Part shown: positions 10,020 through 19,766 of the stretch, piece by piece
Layout of the letters: each line of letters begins with the position of its first letter
Numbering within the stretch: position 1 is the first letter of the stretch
Assembly (NCBI GenBank): GCA_903642225.1
Contig: CAHJWI010000013.1
Location: forward strand, 24,575-88,574
Origin: Acidobacteriaceae bacterium
GTDB lineage: Bacteria > Acidobacteriota > Terriglobia > Terriglobales > Acidobacteriaceae
DNA length: 64,000 bases
Direction of reading: 5' to 3'
The notes under the pieces: generated by a model
What the model saw: the letters and a program-made list of their open reading frames with translations, nothing else
Told to the model about the DNA's origin: nothing
Databases searched by the model: none
Made by a program: the position numbers and the translations under genes

Positions 10020-11111
10020 GTGGACGTTTTGTTACAGGAAGAGACGCTGGTGAAGCAACAGGGCCTTCCGGCACCGTCTGTGCGCACGGCGGTCGCCGGT
10101 GTCTCCGGGTACTCCGGTGCTGAACTGGCACGTCTGCTGCTGGCGCATCCCCGGCTCACGGCGGACACACCTCTCTTCCTCGGACGGATGGACGCCGGCG
10201 CAACAACCAACTCACTGTTCGATCTGCATCCACACCTGGCCCGCAACGACGGCAGACCATCGCCGCTCATCGTCCCGTTTACGTGGCAGCTGTTGCGCGA
10301 CAGCGGAACCGAAATCCTGTTCCTGGCAACCCCGCACGAGCAATCCCGCGAGTGGGTGCCGGAAGCCGTTGCCAACGGCCTGCGCGTCATCGATCTGTCG
10401 GGCGCGTGGCGATTGCATGAACTTGAAAATGCGGCGGTGTACAAGTTGTCGGACGCCGACCCGGCACGCGCTTCCTTCTTGCAGGCTAAGGCCGTGTACG
10501 GCAGTCCCGAGTTGCATCGCGCAGCCATTCGCACGGCCCGGCTCGTCGCGAACCCCGGCTGCTATGCAACGTCCATCATCCTTGCGCTGGCACCGTTTGT
10601 GCAGGCCGGCGTCGTCGACCTGGAGCGCGGCATTGTGTGCGACGCAAAGAGCGGCGTGAGTGGCGCAGGCAAGGCAGCAACGGCCAAGACCCACTTCATG
10701 TACGCCGCAGATAACCTCTCCGCGTACGGCGTCTTCGGCCATCGCCACACTGGTGAGTTGCTGGAGCAGCTGCACCTTTCCGCCGACCAGATTCGCTTTA
10801 CACCGCACCTCTTACCAATTCCACGCGGCATCCTGTCGACAATCTATCTACGGCTGAAGGCACCGGTGGATGCGGCAATCGTGCATACCTTTTACGCCGA
10901 CAGCCCTATGGTGCGTGCACGCACGTCGTTGCCGCAGATCCAGGATGTTGTGCACACAAACTTCTGCGACATAGGCTTCGAGATCGGTCCCAACGGCCGG
11001 GACGTGGTCGTTGTCAGCTGCCTTGACAACCTGCTGAAAGGCGCTGCCGGACAGGCGGTGCAGAACATGAACGTGATGTGCGGTTGGAAGGAAGAGGAGG
11101 GCCTGCTGTGA
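10020..11111 (+). CDS. argC: N-acetyl-gamma-glutamyl-phosphate reductase
   Basis: NADPH-dependent reduction of N-acetylglutamyl phosphate to the semialdehyde, third step of arginine synthesis. The Rossmann start GVSGYSGAELARLL replaces the common GASGYTG, and NPGCYAT places the catalytic cysteine at residue 181. The later HRHTGEL and HLLPIPRGILST blocks are typical. The first possible start is GTG 10020, directly after the argR stop. GTG 10050 (353 residues) has the better ribosome binding site (AGGAAGAG) and may be the true start. It overlaps argB by four bases. Confidence 0.95.
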   Translation: MDVLLQEETLVKQQGLPAPSVRTAVAGVSGYSGAELARLLLAHPRLTADTPLFLGRMDAGATTNSLFDLHPHLARNDGRPSPLIVPFTWQLLRDSGTEILFLATPHEQSREWVPEAVANGLRVIDLSGAWRLHELENAAVYKLSDADPARASFLQAKAVYGSPELHRAAIRTARLVANPGCYATSIILALAPFVQAGVVDLERGIVCDAKSGVSGAGKAATAKTHFMYAADNLSAYGVFGHRHTGELLEQLHLSADQIRFTPHLLPIPRGILSTIYLRLKAPVDAAIVHTFYADSPMVRARTSLPQIQDVVHTNFCDIGFEIGPNGRDVVVVSCLDNLLKGAAGQAVQNMNVMCGWKEEEGLL

Positions 11112-11890
11112 AGTATGTCGTCAAACTCGGCGGTGCTTCGCTTGAAAAACCGGAGCTGCTGCACGCCATCGGCAAAGCCATTGCAGAGCTTGTGGGCGAT
11201 GGTCACAAGGTCGCGATTGTCCACGGAGGCGGCGTTCAACTGACCCGCACGTTGGCGCAGATGGGAAAGACCAGCCAGTTCATCAGCGGCCTGCGCGTCA
11301 CCGACGCTGAAACCCGCGACGCCGCTCTGATGGTGCTTGCGGGACGCGTCAACAAATCGCTCGTCGCATCCCTCAATCAGCAGGGCCAATCCGCAGTCGG
11401 CATCTGCGGCGGCGACGGCCAGGTCTTTCGCGCACGCAAGAAAAAGACAGTTCCAGACCTCGGCTTTGTCGGCGAAATTGCTGCCACAGATCCGCGCTGG
11501 CTCGACGCCATCTGGGCTATGGGGTCCGTGCCCGTCATCAGCTCCATCGCGCTCGGCTTTGACGGCGAATATTACAACATCAATGCCGACGAGATGGCCT
11601 CCGCCACTGCTGCCTGCGTCAAGGCAGATGCCCTGGTCTTCTTGACCGACGTCCCCGGCGTGAAGGGTGCGGATGGCCAGATCATGCGGTGGCTTTCACT
11701 CAAAGAAATTCCGCAGCTCACGAGCGCGTCGATCATCACCGGCGGCATGCTGCCAAAGCTCAACGCCTGCCGCGATGCCCTGCTTGCCGGCGTGAAACGC
11801 GTACGCATCCTGCCGGCGGAAGCCGCCAGGGTCTTGCCGGATCTCATTAGCAGCCGGGTCAACGACGGCACGGAGGTGATGGTCGCATGA
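11108..11890 (+). CDS. argB: Acetylglutamate kinase
   Basis: Phosphorylates N-acetylglutamate, second step of arginine synthesis. The frame is open upstream, but GTG 11108 (MKYVVKLGGASLEK) follows GAGGAGG and overlaps the argC stop as GTGA, giving 260 residues, the family norm. The phosphate-binding KLGGAS at residues 6-11, HGGGVQLT, and the FNINADEMA-type segment (YNINADEMA) are those of the amino-acid kinase fold. The short length without the N-terminal kinase helix (N-helix) suggests the arginine-insensitive form, so control would rest on the repressor or on the synthase. That is inference from length. It overlaps argD as ATGA. Confidence 0.94.
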   Translation: MKYVVKLGGASLEKPELLHAIGKAIAELVGDGHKVAIVHGGGVQLTRTLAQMGKTSQFISGLRVTDAETRDAALMVLAGRVNKSLVASLNQQGQSAVGICGGDGQVFRARKKKTVPDLGFVGEIAATDPRWLDAIWAMGSVPVISSIALGFDGEYYNINADEMASATAACVKADALVFLTDVPGVKGADGQIMRWLSLKEIPQLTSASIITGGMLPKLNACRDALLAGVKRVRILPAEAARVLPDLISSRVNDGTEVMVA

Positions 11891-13227
11891 CCATGTCATC
11901 CACACAACTTGAAGCAGATGTCACGACCACAACAAACGGAGGCGCAACGAACATGAACCTTGTTGCTACAGCAGCCGCAGAAAAGACACTGCTGCTCAAT
12001 ACCTATGATCGTTATCCCATCCTGTTTACACGCGGCGAAGGCGTGCACCTTTACGACGAGGCAGGCACCGCGTACCTCGACCTGCTGAGCGGCATCGGTG
12101 TCTGTGGCCTGGGCTACAACCACCCCGCCATCAACCGCGCCATCCTTGCGCAAACGTCCACCGGTCTGCTGCACACCTCCAATCTCTTCTTCCATAACCA
12201 CACCGCCACCCTCGCGCTCAAGCTCACAGAGATCACCGGCATGGACCGCGTTTTCCTGTGCAACAGCGGAACCGAGGCGTGGGAGGCCGCACTCAAGCTG
12301 GCGCGTGCCCATGCAGACCTGCTGCGCTCTGAGGGCCGGACCATGGGCACACAGATGATCGCGCTCGAGCACTCCTTCCACGGCCGCACGATGGGGTCGG
12401 TGGCGACGACGCACAAGCAGAAGTATCGCGAGCCGTTCCAACCGGTCATGCCCGGCGTCCTCTTCGTTCCGTTCAATGACGTGAAGGCGCTGCGCGAAGC
12501 CTTCTCCACTGACATTTGCGCAATCTGCATTGAACCTCTGCAGGGCGAGGGCGGAATCCACCCCGTGTCCGCGGAGTTCTACGCTGCCGCACGCGAGCTG
12601 TGCGACACAACCGGTGCACTGCTGATGGCCGACGAAATTCAAAGCGGCATGGGCCGTACCGGCAAGTGGTGCGCCTACCAGCATCACAGCGCGCTGCCAG
12701 ACGTCACCACCCTCGCGAAGCCCATTGCCGGCGGTCTACCCATGGGTGCCATGCTGTGCACGGAAGAAGCCGCGCGCTCTATCACCCCCGGCATGCACGG
12801 CACTACCTTCGGCGGTGGTCCGCTCGCCTGCGCAGTCGCGCTGGCCGTCATTGACGAGATCCAGGACGCAAACCTTCTCGATCACGTCAAAGAGATCGGC
12901 GGCTACTTCATTGCCCAACTCAAGGCACTCGCCGCCAGGCACACCAGCATTGCTGAGGTACGCGGCATGGGTCTCATGATCGGCATCGACCTACACAGCG
13001 CCGACCTTGCCGGCGAGTTGCAAAAGCGGATGATGTTTGAGCGCCACACCCTTCTCAACCGCACCAGCGAAACCGTTCTCCGCTTTTTGCCGCCCTTTCT
13101 CATCACGCGCGCACAGGTGGATGATACTGTCGCTACTCTGGACGAATTGCTCACCGAATCTGAACACGGCAACACAGCACAGCTTGCACACTCCACCGTG
13201 CAGGCCAAGGAAGCGGTCCATGGATAG
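11887..13227 (+). CDS. argD: Acetylornithine aminotransferase
   Basis: PLP-dependent class III aminotransferase making N-acetylornithine from the semialdehyde, with glutamate as donor. Key motifs are CNSGTEAWEAALKLAR, the PLP-contact DEIQSGMGRTG and TTLAKPIAGGLPMGAM with the Schiff-base lysine. ATG 11887 overlaps argB and follows GGAGGTGA, giving 446 residues. ATG 11953, also preceded by GGAGG, would give 424 residues, nearer the usual 400. The first 22 residues are rich in Ser, Thr and Asn and are not part of the fold. It probably also serves lysine synthesis as a succinyl-diaminopimelate aminotransferase, as many ArgD proteins do. Confidence 0.94.
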   Translation: MTMSSTQLEADVTTTTNGGATNMNLVATAAAEKTLLLNTYDRYPILFTRGEGVHLYDEAGTAYLDLLSGIGVCGLGYNHPAINRAILAQTSTGLLHTSNLFFHNHTATLALKLTEITGMDRVFLCNSGTEAWEAALKLARAHADLLRSEGRTMGTQMIALEHSFHGRTMGSVATTHKQKYREPFQPVMPGVLFVPFNDVKALREAFSTDICAICIEPLQGEGGIHPVSAEFYAAARELCDTTGALLMADEIQSGMGRTGKWCAYQHHSALPDVTTLAKPIAGGLPMGAMLCTEEAARSITPGMHGTTFGGGPLACAVALAVIDEIQDANLLDHVKEIGGYFIAQLKALAARHTSIAEVRGMGLMIGIDLHSADLAGELQKRMMFERHTLLNRTSETVLRFLPPFLITRAQVDDTVATLDELLTESEHGNTAQLAHSTVQAKEAVHG

Positions 13228-14320
13228 TAAGACTGTAGTGATGATGCCGGAAGGTAAGCTGGATGGCTTTGCGGATGCACCCAGGGCCAAAGTCACGCTC
13301 GGCATTCAATCCGAAGCAGCGTTCGCTGAAGCTGCAAAGGCCCTGCATGGCCGTGATCTCGCCTCCATCGCCGACCTGTCCGTGCAGGAAATGGCTGCCC
13401 TGATGGAGCTTGCCCACGCCGTTAAAGCGTACCCGCAAGACTTTCGCCACGCTCTCGACGCACGACAAATGGTGCTCATCTTTGAGAAGGCATCCCTGCG
13501 CACACGCCTCACCTTTGAAGCCGCCATCAACACCTGCGGTGGCAACGCAATCTTTGTCGACCAGACGCACTCTCCCCTTGGTGAGCGCGAATCCCTTGCC
13601 GATGTAGCCCATAACATTGAGCGCTGGATGGACGTGATCGTGCTGCGCACCTACGCACACGAGACCGTGACCGAGATCGGCGACAAAGCCAAGATCCCGG
13701 TCATCAATGCACTCTCCGACTATGAGCATCCATGCCAGGCTCTTACCGACTTCTTCACTCTTGAAGAACGATTCGGCTCCTGCGAAGGCCTTAAGTTCAC
13801 GTACGTTGGCGACGGCAACAACGTCTGCCATTCCCTCATGCTCGCCGGCGCCCTGCTGGGCACGCACGTTACCGTTGCCACACCCAAGGGGTATGAGCCC
13901 GACCTCGACATCATCCATAAGGCCATGGAACTTGCGGAGCAGACCGGCGGCTCCATTCAGCTCATGCACGACCCCCTTAAGGCCGTTGCCGGTGCCGACG
14001 CCGTCTACACCGACGTCTGCATCAGCATGGGCCAGGAAAACGAAACCACCAAGCGTACGCCCATCTTCAAGCCCTATCAGGTGAATGAAGCGCTCATGGC
14101 ACACGCATCGCAGAACGCTGTCTTCATGCATTGCCTCCCGGCGCATCGGGGTGCAGAGGTGACAGATGCCGTCATCGACTCCCCGCAATCCATCGTCTTT
14201 GACGAAGCAGAGAATCGTCTGCACGCGCAAAAGGCTTTGCTGCTCATGTTGCTCGGTGGTGCCAAGCGCATACCTCGCGACCGCGGCCTCAACGGCAAGC
14301 GCCGCAAGTCGCTGTCGTAG
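13220..14320 (+). CDS. argF: Ornithine carbamoyltransferase
   Basis: Makes citrulline from ornithine and carbamoyl phosphate. ATG 13220 overlaps the argD end by eight bases and follows AAGGAAG, giving 366 residues against about 310 for most family members. The extra length is an N-terminal stretch of about 40 residues before the core (HGRDLAS). Carbamoyl-phosphate motifs SLRTR (92-96) and HPCQ are present. The ornithine motifs SMG and HCLPAHRG favour ornithine over N-acetylornithine as substrate. In the usual DVW-x-SMG segment the Trp is Cys (DVCISMGQE). No deacetylase (argE) or argJ gene lies in the cluster. Confidence 0.92.
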   Translation: MDSKTVVMMPEGKLDGFADAPRAKVTLGIQSEAAFAEAAKALHGRDLASIADLSVQEMAALMELAHAVKAYPQDFRHALDARQMVLIFEKASLRTRLTFEAAINTCGGNAIFVDQTHSPLGERESLADVAHNIERWMDVIVLRTYAHETVTEIGDKAKIPVINALSDYEHPCQALTDFFTLEERFGSCEGLKFTYVGDGNNVCHSLMLAGALLGTHVTVATPKGYEPDLDIIHKAMELAEQTGGSIQLMHDPLKAVAGADAVYTDVCISMGQENETTKRTPIFKPYQVNEALMAHASQNAVFMHCLPAHRGAEVTDAVIDSPQSIVFDEAENRLHAQKALLLMLLGGAKRIPRDRGLNGKRRKSLS

Positions 14321-14333
14321 GTCTCTCACTATT

Positions 14334-14384
14334 CGTTGCGGGTCATCGCCTGCTCCCGCACAACACAGGCGATGGCTCGCAACG
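14334..14384 (+). other. 19-bp hairpin in the argF-argG gap
   Basis: Bases 14334-14352 pair with 14366-14384 over 19 base pairs without bulges. Seventeen are Watson-Crick and two are G-U wobbles in RNA; the loop is 13 bases. The stem fills much of the 129-base gap, the only real gap inside the arg operon. No T-run follows, so it is not a typical intrinsic terminator. It may be an RNA processing or stability element, or part of an attenuator. Confidence 0.7.
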
Positions 14385-14410
14385 CCGATACACTGAACAG
14401 CAACACCTAG

Positions 14411-15781
<1,371 letters not shown>

Positions 15782-15787
15782 GCGTTT

Positions 15788-17326
15788 ATGGCAAACCAGT
15801 CCAGTTCTGCAGAAGCCACAAAGATGTGGTCCGGCCGTTTCCGCGAACCCCTGAACAAAGACTTCGAAGAGTGGCAGCGCAGCTTCCCCTTCGACTGGCG
15901 TCTGCTCCCGCAGGAACTCGCCGCCAGCTCCGCCCACGCGCGCGCCATTGCCGCCGCCGGCATCCTCTCCGCAGACGAGCTGCAAACAACGCTGGACGGC
16001 CTCATCGCCGTCGGCCTCACCGCACAAGCAGACGCGGCAGAGTTCTGGTCCGCGCACCTTGCAGCAATCACCAAGATCGACGACGCAAAGTTCGGCGCAG
16101 CCCTCGTCGCACTCAACCCCCAGGCTGAGGACATTCACCACTTCGTCGAACTCTCGCTCACCAGGCACATCGGCCCGCTCGCCCTCAAGCTCCACACCGG
16201 CCGCAGCCGCAACGAGCAGATCGCCACCGACCTGCGCCTCTACGTGCGCGACAGCATCGACCTCGCACTCACCAATCTAGCCGTCTGGGCCGACGCACTC
16301 GTCACAACCGCAGAAGCTGCACGCGACGCGATCATGCCCAGCTACACTCACCTGCAGCGCGCAGAGCCTGTACTCCTGGCGCACTGGCTCTTGGCCTACG
16401 TAGAGATGGTTCTGCGTGACTGCTCGCGACTTGCAGACTGCCGTCGCCGCCTCAACCTTTGCCCGCTCGGCTCTGGTGCCATTGCCGGCGCTACCCTCGC
16501 GCTGGACCGCACCATCGCCGCACGCATCCTTCGCTTCGATGCACCGACCGCCAACAGCATGGACGCAACCAGTGACCGCGACTTTGCGGTTGAGTTTGCC
16601 CAGGCAGCCAGCACGATCGGTCTACACCTTTCGCGCTTTGCAGAGGAGATCACCCTGCACGCCACCGCCGAGTTTGGGTTTATCGACCTGCCGGAAGCCT
16701 TCTCCACCGGCTCCTCGGCCATGCCGCAGAAGAAAAATCCCGACTTCACGGAACTCCTCCGCGGCAAAAGCGGCCGCCTTCTCGGCGCAGCGACCACCCT
16801 GGCCACCATCGTCAAGGGCCTGCCGCTTGCCTACAACAAAGACATGCAGGAGTCACAGGAGGCCGTCTTCGAAGTCGCAGAAACGCTGGAAGGCACGCTG
16901 CCCCTGCTCGCGCCGTTCACCCAGGCCCTGCGCTTCCGCCACGACCGCATGCAGCAGGCCGCAGCCATTGGGTATCTCAACGCAATGGCCGGCGCCACCT
17001 ACCTCACGCACCGCGGCATCCCCTTCCGCACCGCTCACGAAATCATCGGCAAAGCCGTCCGCTTTGGGCTGGAAACAAGTCGCGAGCTCAACGAACTCAC
17101 GCTTGAGGAGTTGCAAACGTTAAGCCCAGAGTTCGGCCCGGACTTCTTCGACAGCATCACCTTGCGTGCCACGCTCGATTGTCATGACGTTATCGGGGGC
17201 ACAGCCACCACCCGCGTCCATGCCGCACTCGCTGAAGCACGCACTCGCATCGCCGCGCTGCTTGACGCCATCGGCGACGGCAACCCCGACGACCCGGGCG
17301 CAGAGGAGGCCGATGCCCCGCGCTGA
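15788..17326 (+). CDS. argH: Argininosuccinate lyase
   Basis: Splits argininosuccinate into arginine and fumarate, last step of the pathway. Member of the fumarase/aspartase superfamily: the signature GSSAMPQKKNPD starts at residue 308, with the catalytic serine in the mobile loop, and HTGRSRNEQ and SYTHLQRAEPV are the substrate-binding blocks. The 512 residues exceed the common 460; the extra length is in loops and in an acidic C-terminal tail (about 25 residues). It overlaps the next gene by 14 bases, which couples the last and the first enzyme of the pathway. Confidence 0.96.
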   Translation: MANQSSSAEATKMWSGRFREPLNKDFEEWQRSFPFDWRLLPQELAASSAHARAIAAAGILSADELQTTLDGLIAVGLTAQADAAEFWSAHLAAITKIDDAKFGAALVALNPQAEDIHHFVELSLTRHIGPLALKLHTGRSRNEQIATDLRLYVRDSIDLALTNLAVWADALVTTAEAARDAIMPSYTHLQRAEPVLLAHWLLAYVEMVLRDCSRLADCRRRLNLCPLGSGAIAGATLALDRTIAARILRFDAPTANSMDATSDRDFAVEFAQAASTIGLHLSRFAEEITLHATAEFGFIDLPEAFSTGSSAMPQKKNPDFTELLRGKSGRLLGAATTLATIVKGLPLAYNKDMQESQEAVFEVAETLEGTLPLLAPFTQALRFRHDRMQQAAAIGYLNAMAGATYLTHRGIPFRTAHEIIGKAVRFGLETSRELNELTLEELQTLSPEFGPDFFDSITLRATLDCHDVIGGTATTRVHAALAEARTRIAALLDAIGDGNPDDPGAEEADAPR

Positions 17327-17867
17327 CATTCGCAAGGCCACTCTGCAGGACGCCGCCAACATCTTCGAACTCGTCAACTCGCTTTCAGGCGACGGCACCC
17401 TCTTGCGCCGCCAATACGCCGAAATCTGCGAAAACGTTCGCGACTTCCACGTCGCCCTGTCAGAGGGCGGCATCTTCCTCGGCTGCGGGGCGCTCCACCT
17501 CTATGGCCCGCACCTGGCCGAGATCCGCTCCATCGTCGTCACGCCGGAGGCGAAGGGCCAGGGCGCTGGTGGCGGCCTTCTTAAAGCCCTGCACGCTGAG
17601 GCCGATCTGCACGGCGTCCTCACCACCTGCCTCTTCACCCGCATCCCAGACTTCTTTTTCCACTACGGCTATCGCACCACCATGGACCGCACTGCGTTGC
17701 CGGACAAAATTTACAAAGACTGCCAGAAGTGCCCGCGCCTGCACGCCTGTGACGAGGTCGCCATGATCCGCGGACCCGTGCCCCGCGTCGCCGTTCTTGG
17801 CCCGCAAAAAATTCGCCAGCCCGAGCTCGTTCCGCTGCAGATCGCCTTCACCGGTACCGACCACTAG
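17313..17867 (+). CDS. argA: Short N-acetylglutamate synthase (GNAT family)
   Basis: Predicted to acetylate glutamate with acetyl-CoA, first step of arginine synthesis. ATG 17313 lies inside the argH end and follows AGAGGAGG, giving 184 residues. The GNAT core is seen as EIRSIVVTPEAKGQGAG (acetyl-CoA loop). The C-terminal CQKCPRLHACDEVAMI block is typical of short NAGS proteins and of the NAGS half of ArgH-ArgA fusions. There is no amino-acid-kinase domain, so this is not classical ArgA. Its overlap with argH resembles the fusion known in some marine bacteria. The symbol is given for function; the substrate is inferred from family and context. Confidence 0.82.
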   Translation: MPRADIRKATLQDAANIFELVNSLSGDGTLLRRQYAEICENVRDFHVALSEGGIFLGCGALHLYGPHLAEIRSIVVTPEAKGQGAGGGLLKALHAEADLHGVLTTCLFTRIPDFFFHYGYRTTMDRTALPDKIYKDCQKCPRLHACDEVAMIRGPVPRVAVLGPQKIRQPELVPLQIAFTGTDH

Positions 17868-18151
17868 GCCTGTTCCGGCGCGATCACATCCAGATCGACA
17901 GCCTCCACCAGCGGGACCATCCAGTGCAGCAGCGCCATGTGCACTGCGCTCACCTGGTACGCATCCAGCGCGTCCTGATCCACAAATCGCATCATCGCCG
18001 CAAACTCATACCCCTGCCCGCGCGCCGAGGTGTTCATCCCCGCCACGGTTTCTAGCAGCCCCGGCACCACGCCCTGAAACGCTTTGATCTGTGCCGACGC
18101 ACGCGACTTGTCTTCAGGCATTGCATCCGGCTTCCAGCGCAAACCGAACAT
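17864..18151 (-). CDS. Dabb-domain (stress-responsive alpha/beta barrel) protein
   Basis: Small protein of about 95 residues with the dimeric alpha/beta-barrel pattern: FGLRWKP at the start, a middle FAAMMRFVDQDALDAYQ and a late HMALLHWMVPL. Such proteins are mostly uncharacterised. ATG 18151 lacks a well-placed ribosome binding site. An in-frame CTG at 18161-18163, four codons upstream, has GGAGG five bases before it and would give the N-terminus (L/M)IIHMFGLRW, usual in this family. The gene is convergent with the acetylglutamate synthase gene, and the two stop codons share the bases CTAG. Confidence 0.7.
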   Translation of the reverse strand: MFGLRWKPDAMPEDKSRASAQIKAFQGVVPGLLETVAGMNTSARGQGYEFAAMMRFVDQDALDAYQVSAVHMALLHWMVPLVEAVDLDVIAPEQA

Positions 18152-18223
18152 GTGGATGATCAGCGGAAGCCTCCGCGCTCAGCCTAGCATCGCTCACTGC
18201 TCTGTTCGCGAGATGATGAGAGC

Positions 18224-19756
18224 ATGTTCCGACGCCTCATCGACCCGGCGCACTGCCTCCTGGCCGCTCTCGCACTTGCGACTTTCTACTCCAGTCCCTG
18301 CAGCGCAGCCACAGCAAGTGTCAGCGCGGCGCTCCTCGCCGATCCGCACTTCGATCCCTTCCGCAACGTCTCCAAAGTCGAGCGCCTCGCCGCCGCAAAC
18401 GTCGAGCAGTGGGCCGCCATCTTGGCTGAACCGCCGGCCCCCGGCGATGCCCAGGCCTTCCGCGCGCTACAAACGGCCTGCAAGGAGACCAGCACCGATG
18501 CTGCCAACGATCTCCTGCTCTCCGCGTTCGACGCCTCCGCACAGAAGACCGCAACTGGCGCACCGGCCTTCGTCATGCTCGCCGGCGATCTGCTCGTCCA
18601 CCGCTTCGATTGCCGCGTTGAAAAGCTGCTCGGTCACCCCGCCGCCGCACCCGGCACCAAGTATGACGACGCCGAAGCCCACCCCGCTCCCGGCACAGCA
18701 CGCACCGTCATGGCTTTTGCCCGGAAGACCGTTGACTACATCGCGCTGCAACTCCACACCCGCTTCCCTCATACACCGGTCTACATCGCACTCGGCAACA
18801 ACGACTCCGGTTGCGGCGATTACCAGTTCAACGAGCACGACCCGCTACTCGCCGGCACAGCCACTGCCGTCGCCAGCGGCTGGGTGGGCGTAGCACCTGT
18901 CGAGTCAGAAAAGGCTCGAGCAGACTACACTCGCTTCGGCTCCTATACCCTGCCGCTTCCAGCACCCCTCGTGAAAGGGCGAGTTCTGGTCCTGGACGAC
19001 ATCTATCTCTCAAGCCGCTTCCAGAACTGCGCCGGCAAGCCTGACAGCACCAGCGGCAAAGACCTGCTCGCCTGGGTCGACGCGGAACTCACCGCCGCCG
19101 AACGCCACGGCGAATTTGTCTGGGTGCTTACCCACATCCCGCCCGGCATCAACGTCTACTCTACCAACGTTAACGGAATCGACGTCTGCGCCGGCAAGCC
19201 CCCTGTTACGTTCCTCTCCTCTACTGCTCTCAGCGAAGTCCTTGCAAGGCACGCGGCCGCCATCCGCGTTGTGGTCGCAGGTCACACTCATGTGGACGAA
19301 ATCCGCGTCTTTGGCGGGGACGAGTCGCATGGCAAAAGCAGCTTCGCCGTCAAGGGCGTTCCGTCCATCTCGACGGTCAGCGGAAATCCCCCCGCATTCC
19401 TCCGCGCCACGGTCGACACAACCGGCGTGCTGCAGGATTACACGCTGCATGTTGCCAGCAACGCAAAGGCTGGTGCACCTGCATCCTCGCTCACCTGGAT
19501 TACCGCCTACGATTTTCGCTCCACCTACGCCGAGCCGGCCTTTACCGCAGCGTCTATCGCCGACCTCGTCAAACGCTTCACTGCCGGCGCACCCGCCGAT
19601 GACCAAGCCATCGCTACCTACCAGAACTACTTCGCCGGCAGCGGCCTCCGCCGCCTTGCCCTCCAGGCAGTCTGGAACCAGTACACCTGCCACATGCAGC
19701 ACGACGACCCGGCAGCCTTTACGGCCTGCGTCTGTGCCACCGCAACCAAACGCTAG
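18224..19756 (+). CDS. Secreted calcineurin-like metallophosphoesterase (acid sphingomyelinase-like)
   Basis: A 510-residue protein with an N-terminal signal peptide (about residues 1-29) followed by a metallophosphoesterase domain. Metal-ligand motifs occur in order: D40-P-H42, LAGDLL near 120, GNND at 191-194, the histidine of WVLTHIPPG, and GHTH at 353-356. Spacing and the long insertions resemble acid sphingomyelinase-like phosphodiesterases more than small phosphatases. Cysteines in the mature part (for example GCGDY) may form disulfides. It probably acts in the periplasm or outside the cell. The substrate cannot be told from sequence. It stands alone; the neighbouring ABC gene is convergent. 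Confidence 0.8.
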   Translation: MFRRLIDPAHCLLAALALATFYSSPCSAATASVSAALLADPHFDPFRNVSKVERLAAANVEQWAAILAEPPAPGDAQAFRALQTACKETSTDAANDLLLSAFDASAQKTATGAPAFVMLAGDLLVHRFDCRVEKLLGHPAAAPGTKYDDAEAHPAPGTARTVMAFARKTVDYIALQLHTRFPHTPVYIALGNNDSGCGDYQFNEHDPLLAGTATAVASGWVGVAPVESEKARADYTRFGSYTLPLPAPLVKGRVLVLDDIYLSSRFQNCAGKPDSTSGKDLLAWVDAELTAAERHGEFVWVLTHIPPGINVYSTNVNGIDVCAGKPPVTFLSSTALSEVLARHAAAIRVVVAGHTHVDEIRVFGGDESHGKSSFAVKGVPSISTVSGNPPAFLRATVDTTGVLQDYTLHVASNAKAGAPASSLTWITAYDFRSTYAEPAFTAASIADLVKRFTAGAPADDQAIATYQNYFAGSGLRRLALQAVWNQYTCHMQHDDPAAFTACVCATATKR

Positions 19757-19766
19757 AACCGTAACG

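Noticed and set aside
13220..14320. N-acetylornithine transcarbamylase instead of OTC
   Set aside because: The SMG and HCLPAHRG motifs fit ornithine as substrate better; the Trp-to-Cys change alone is not enough.
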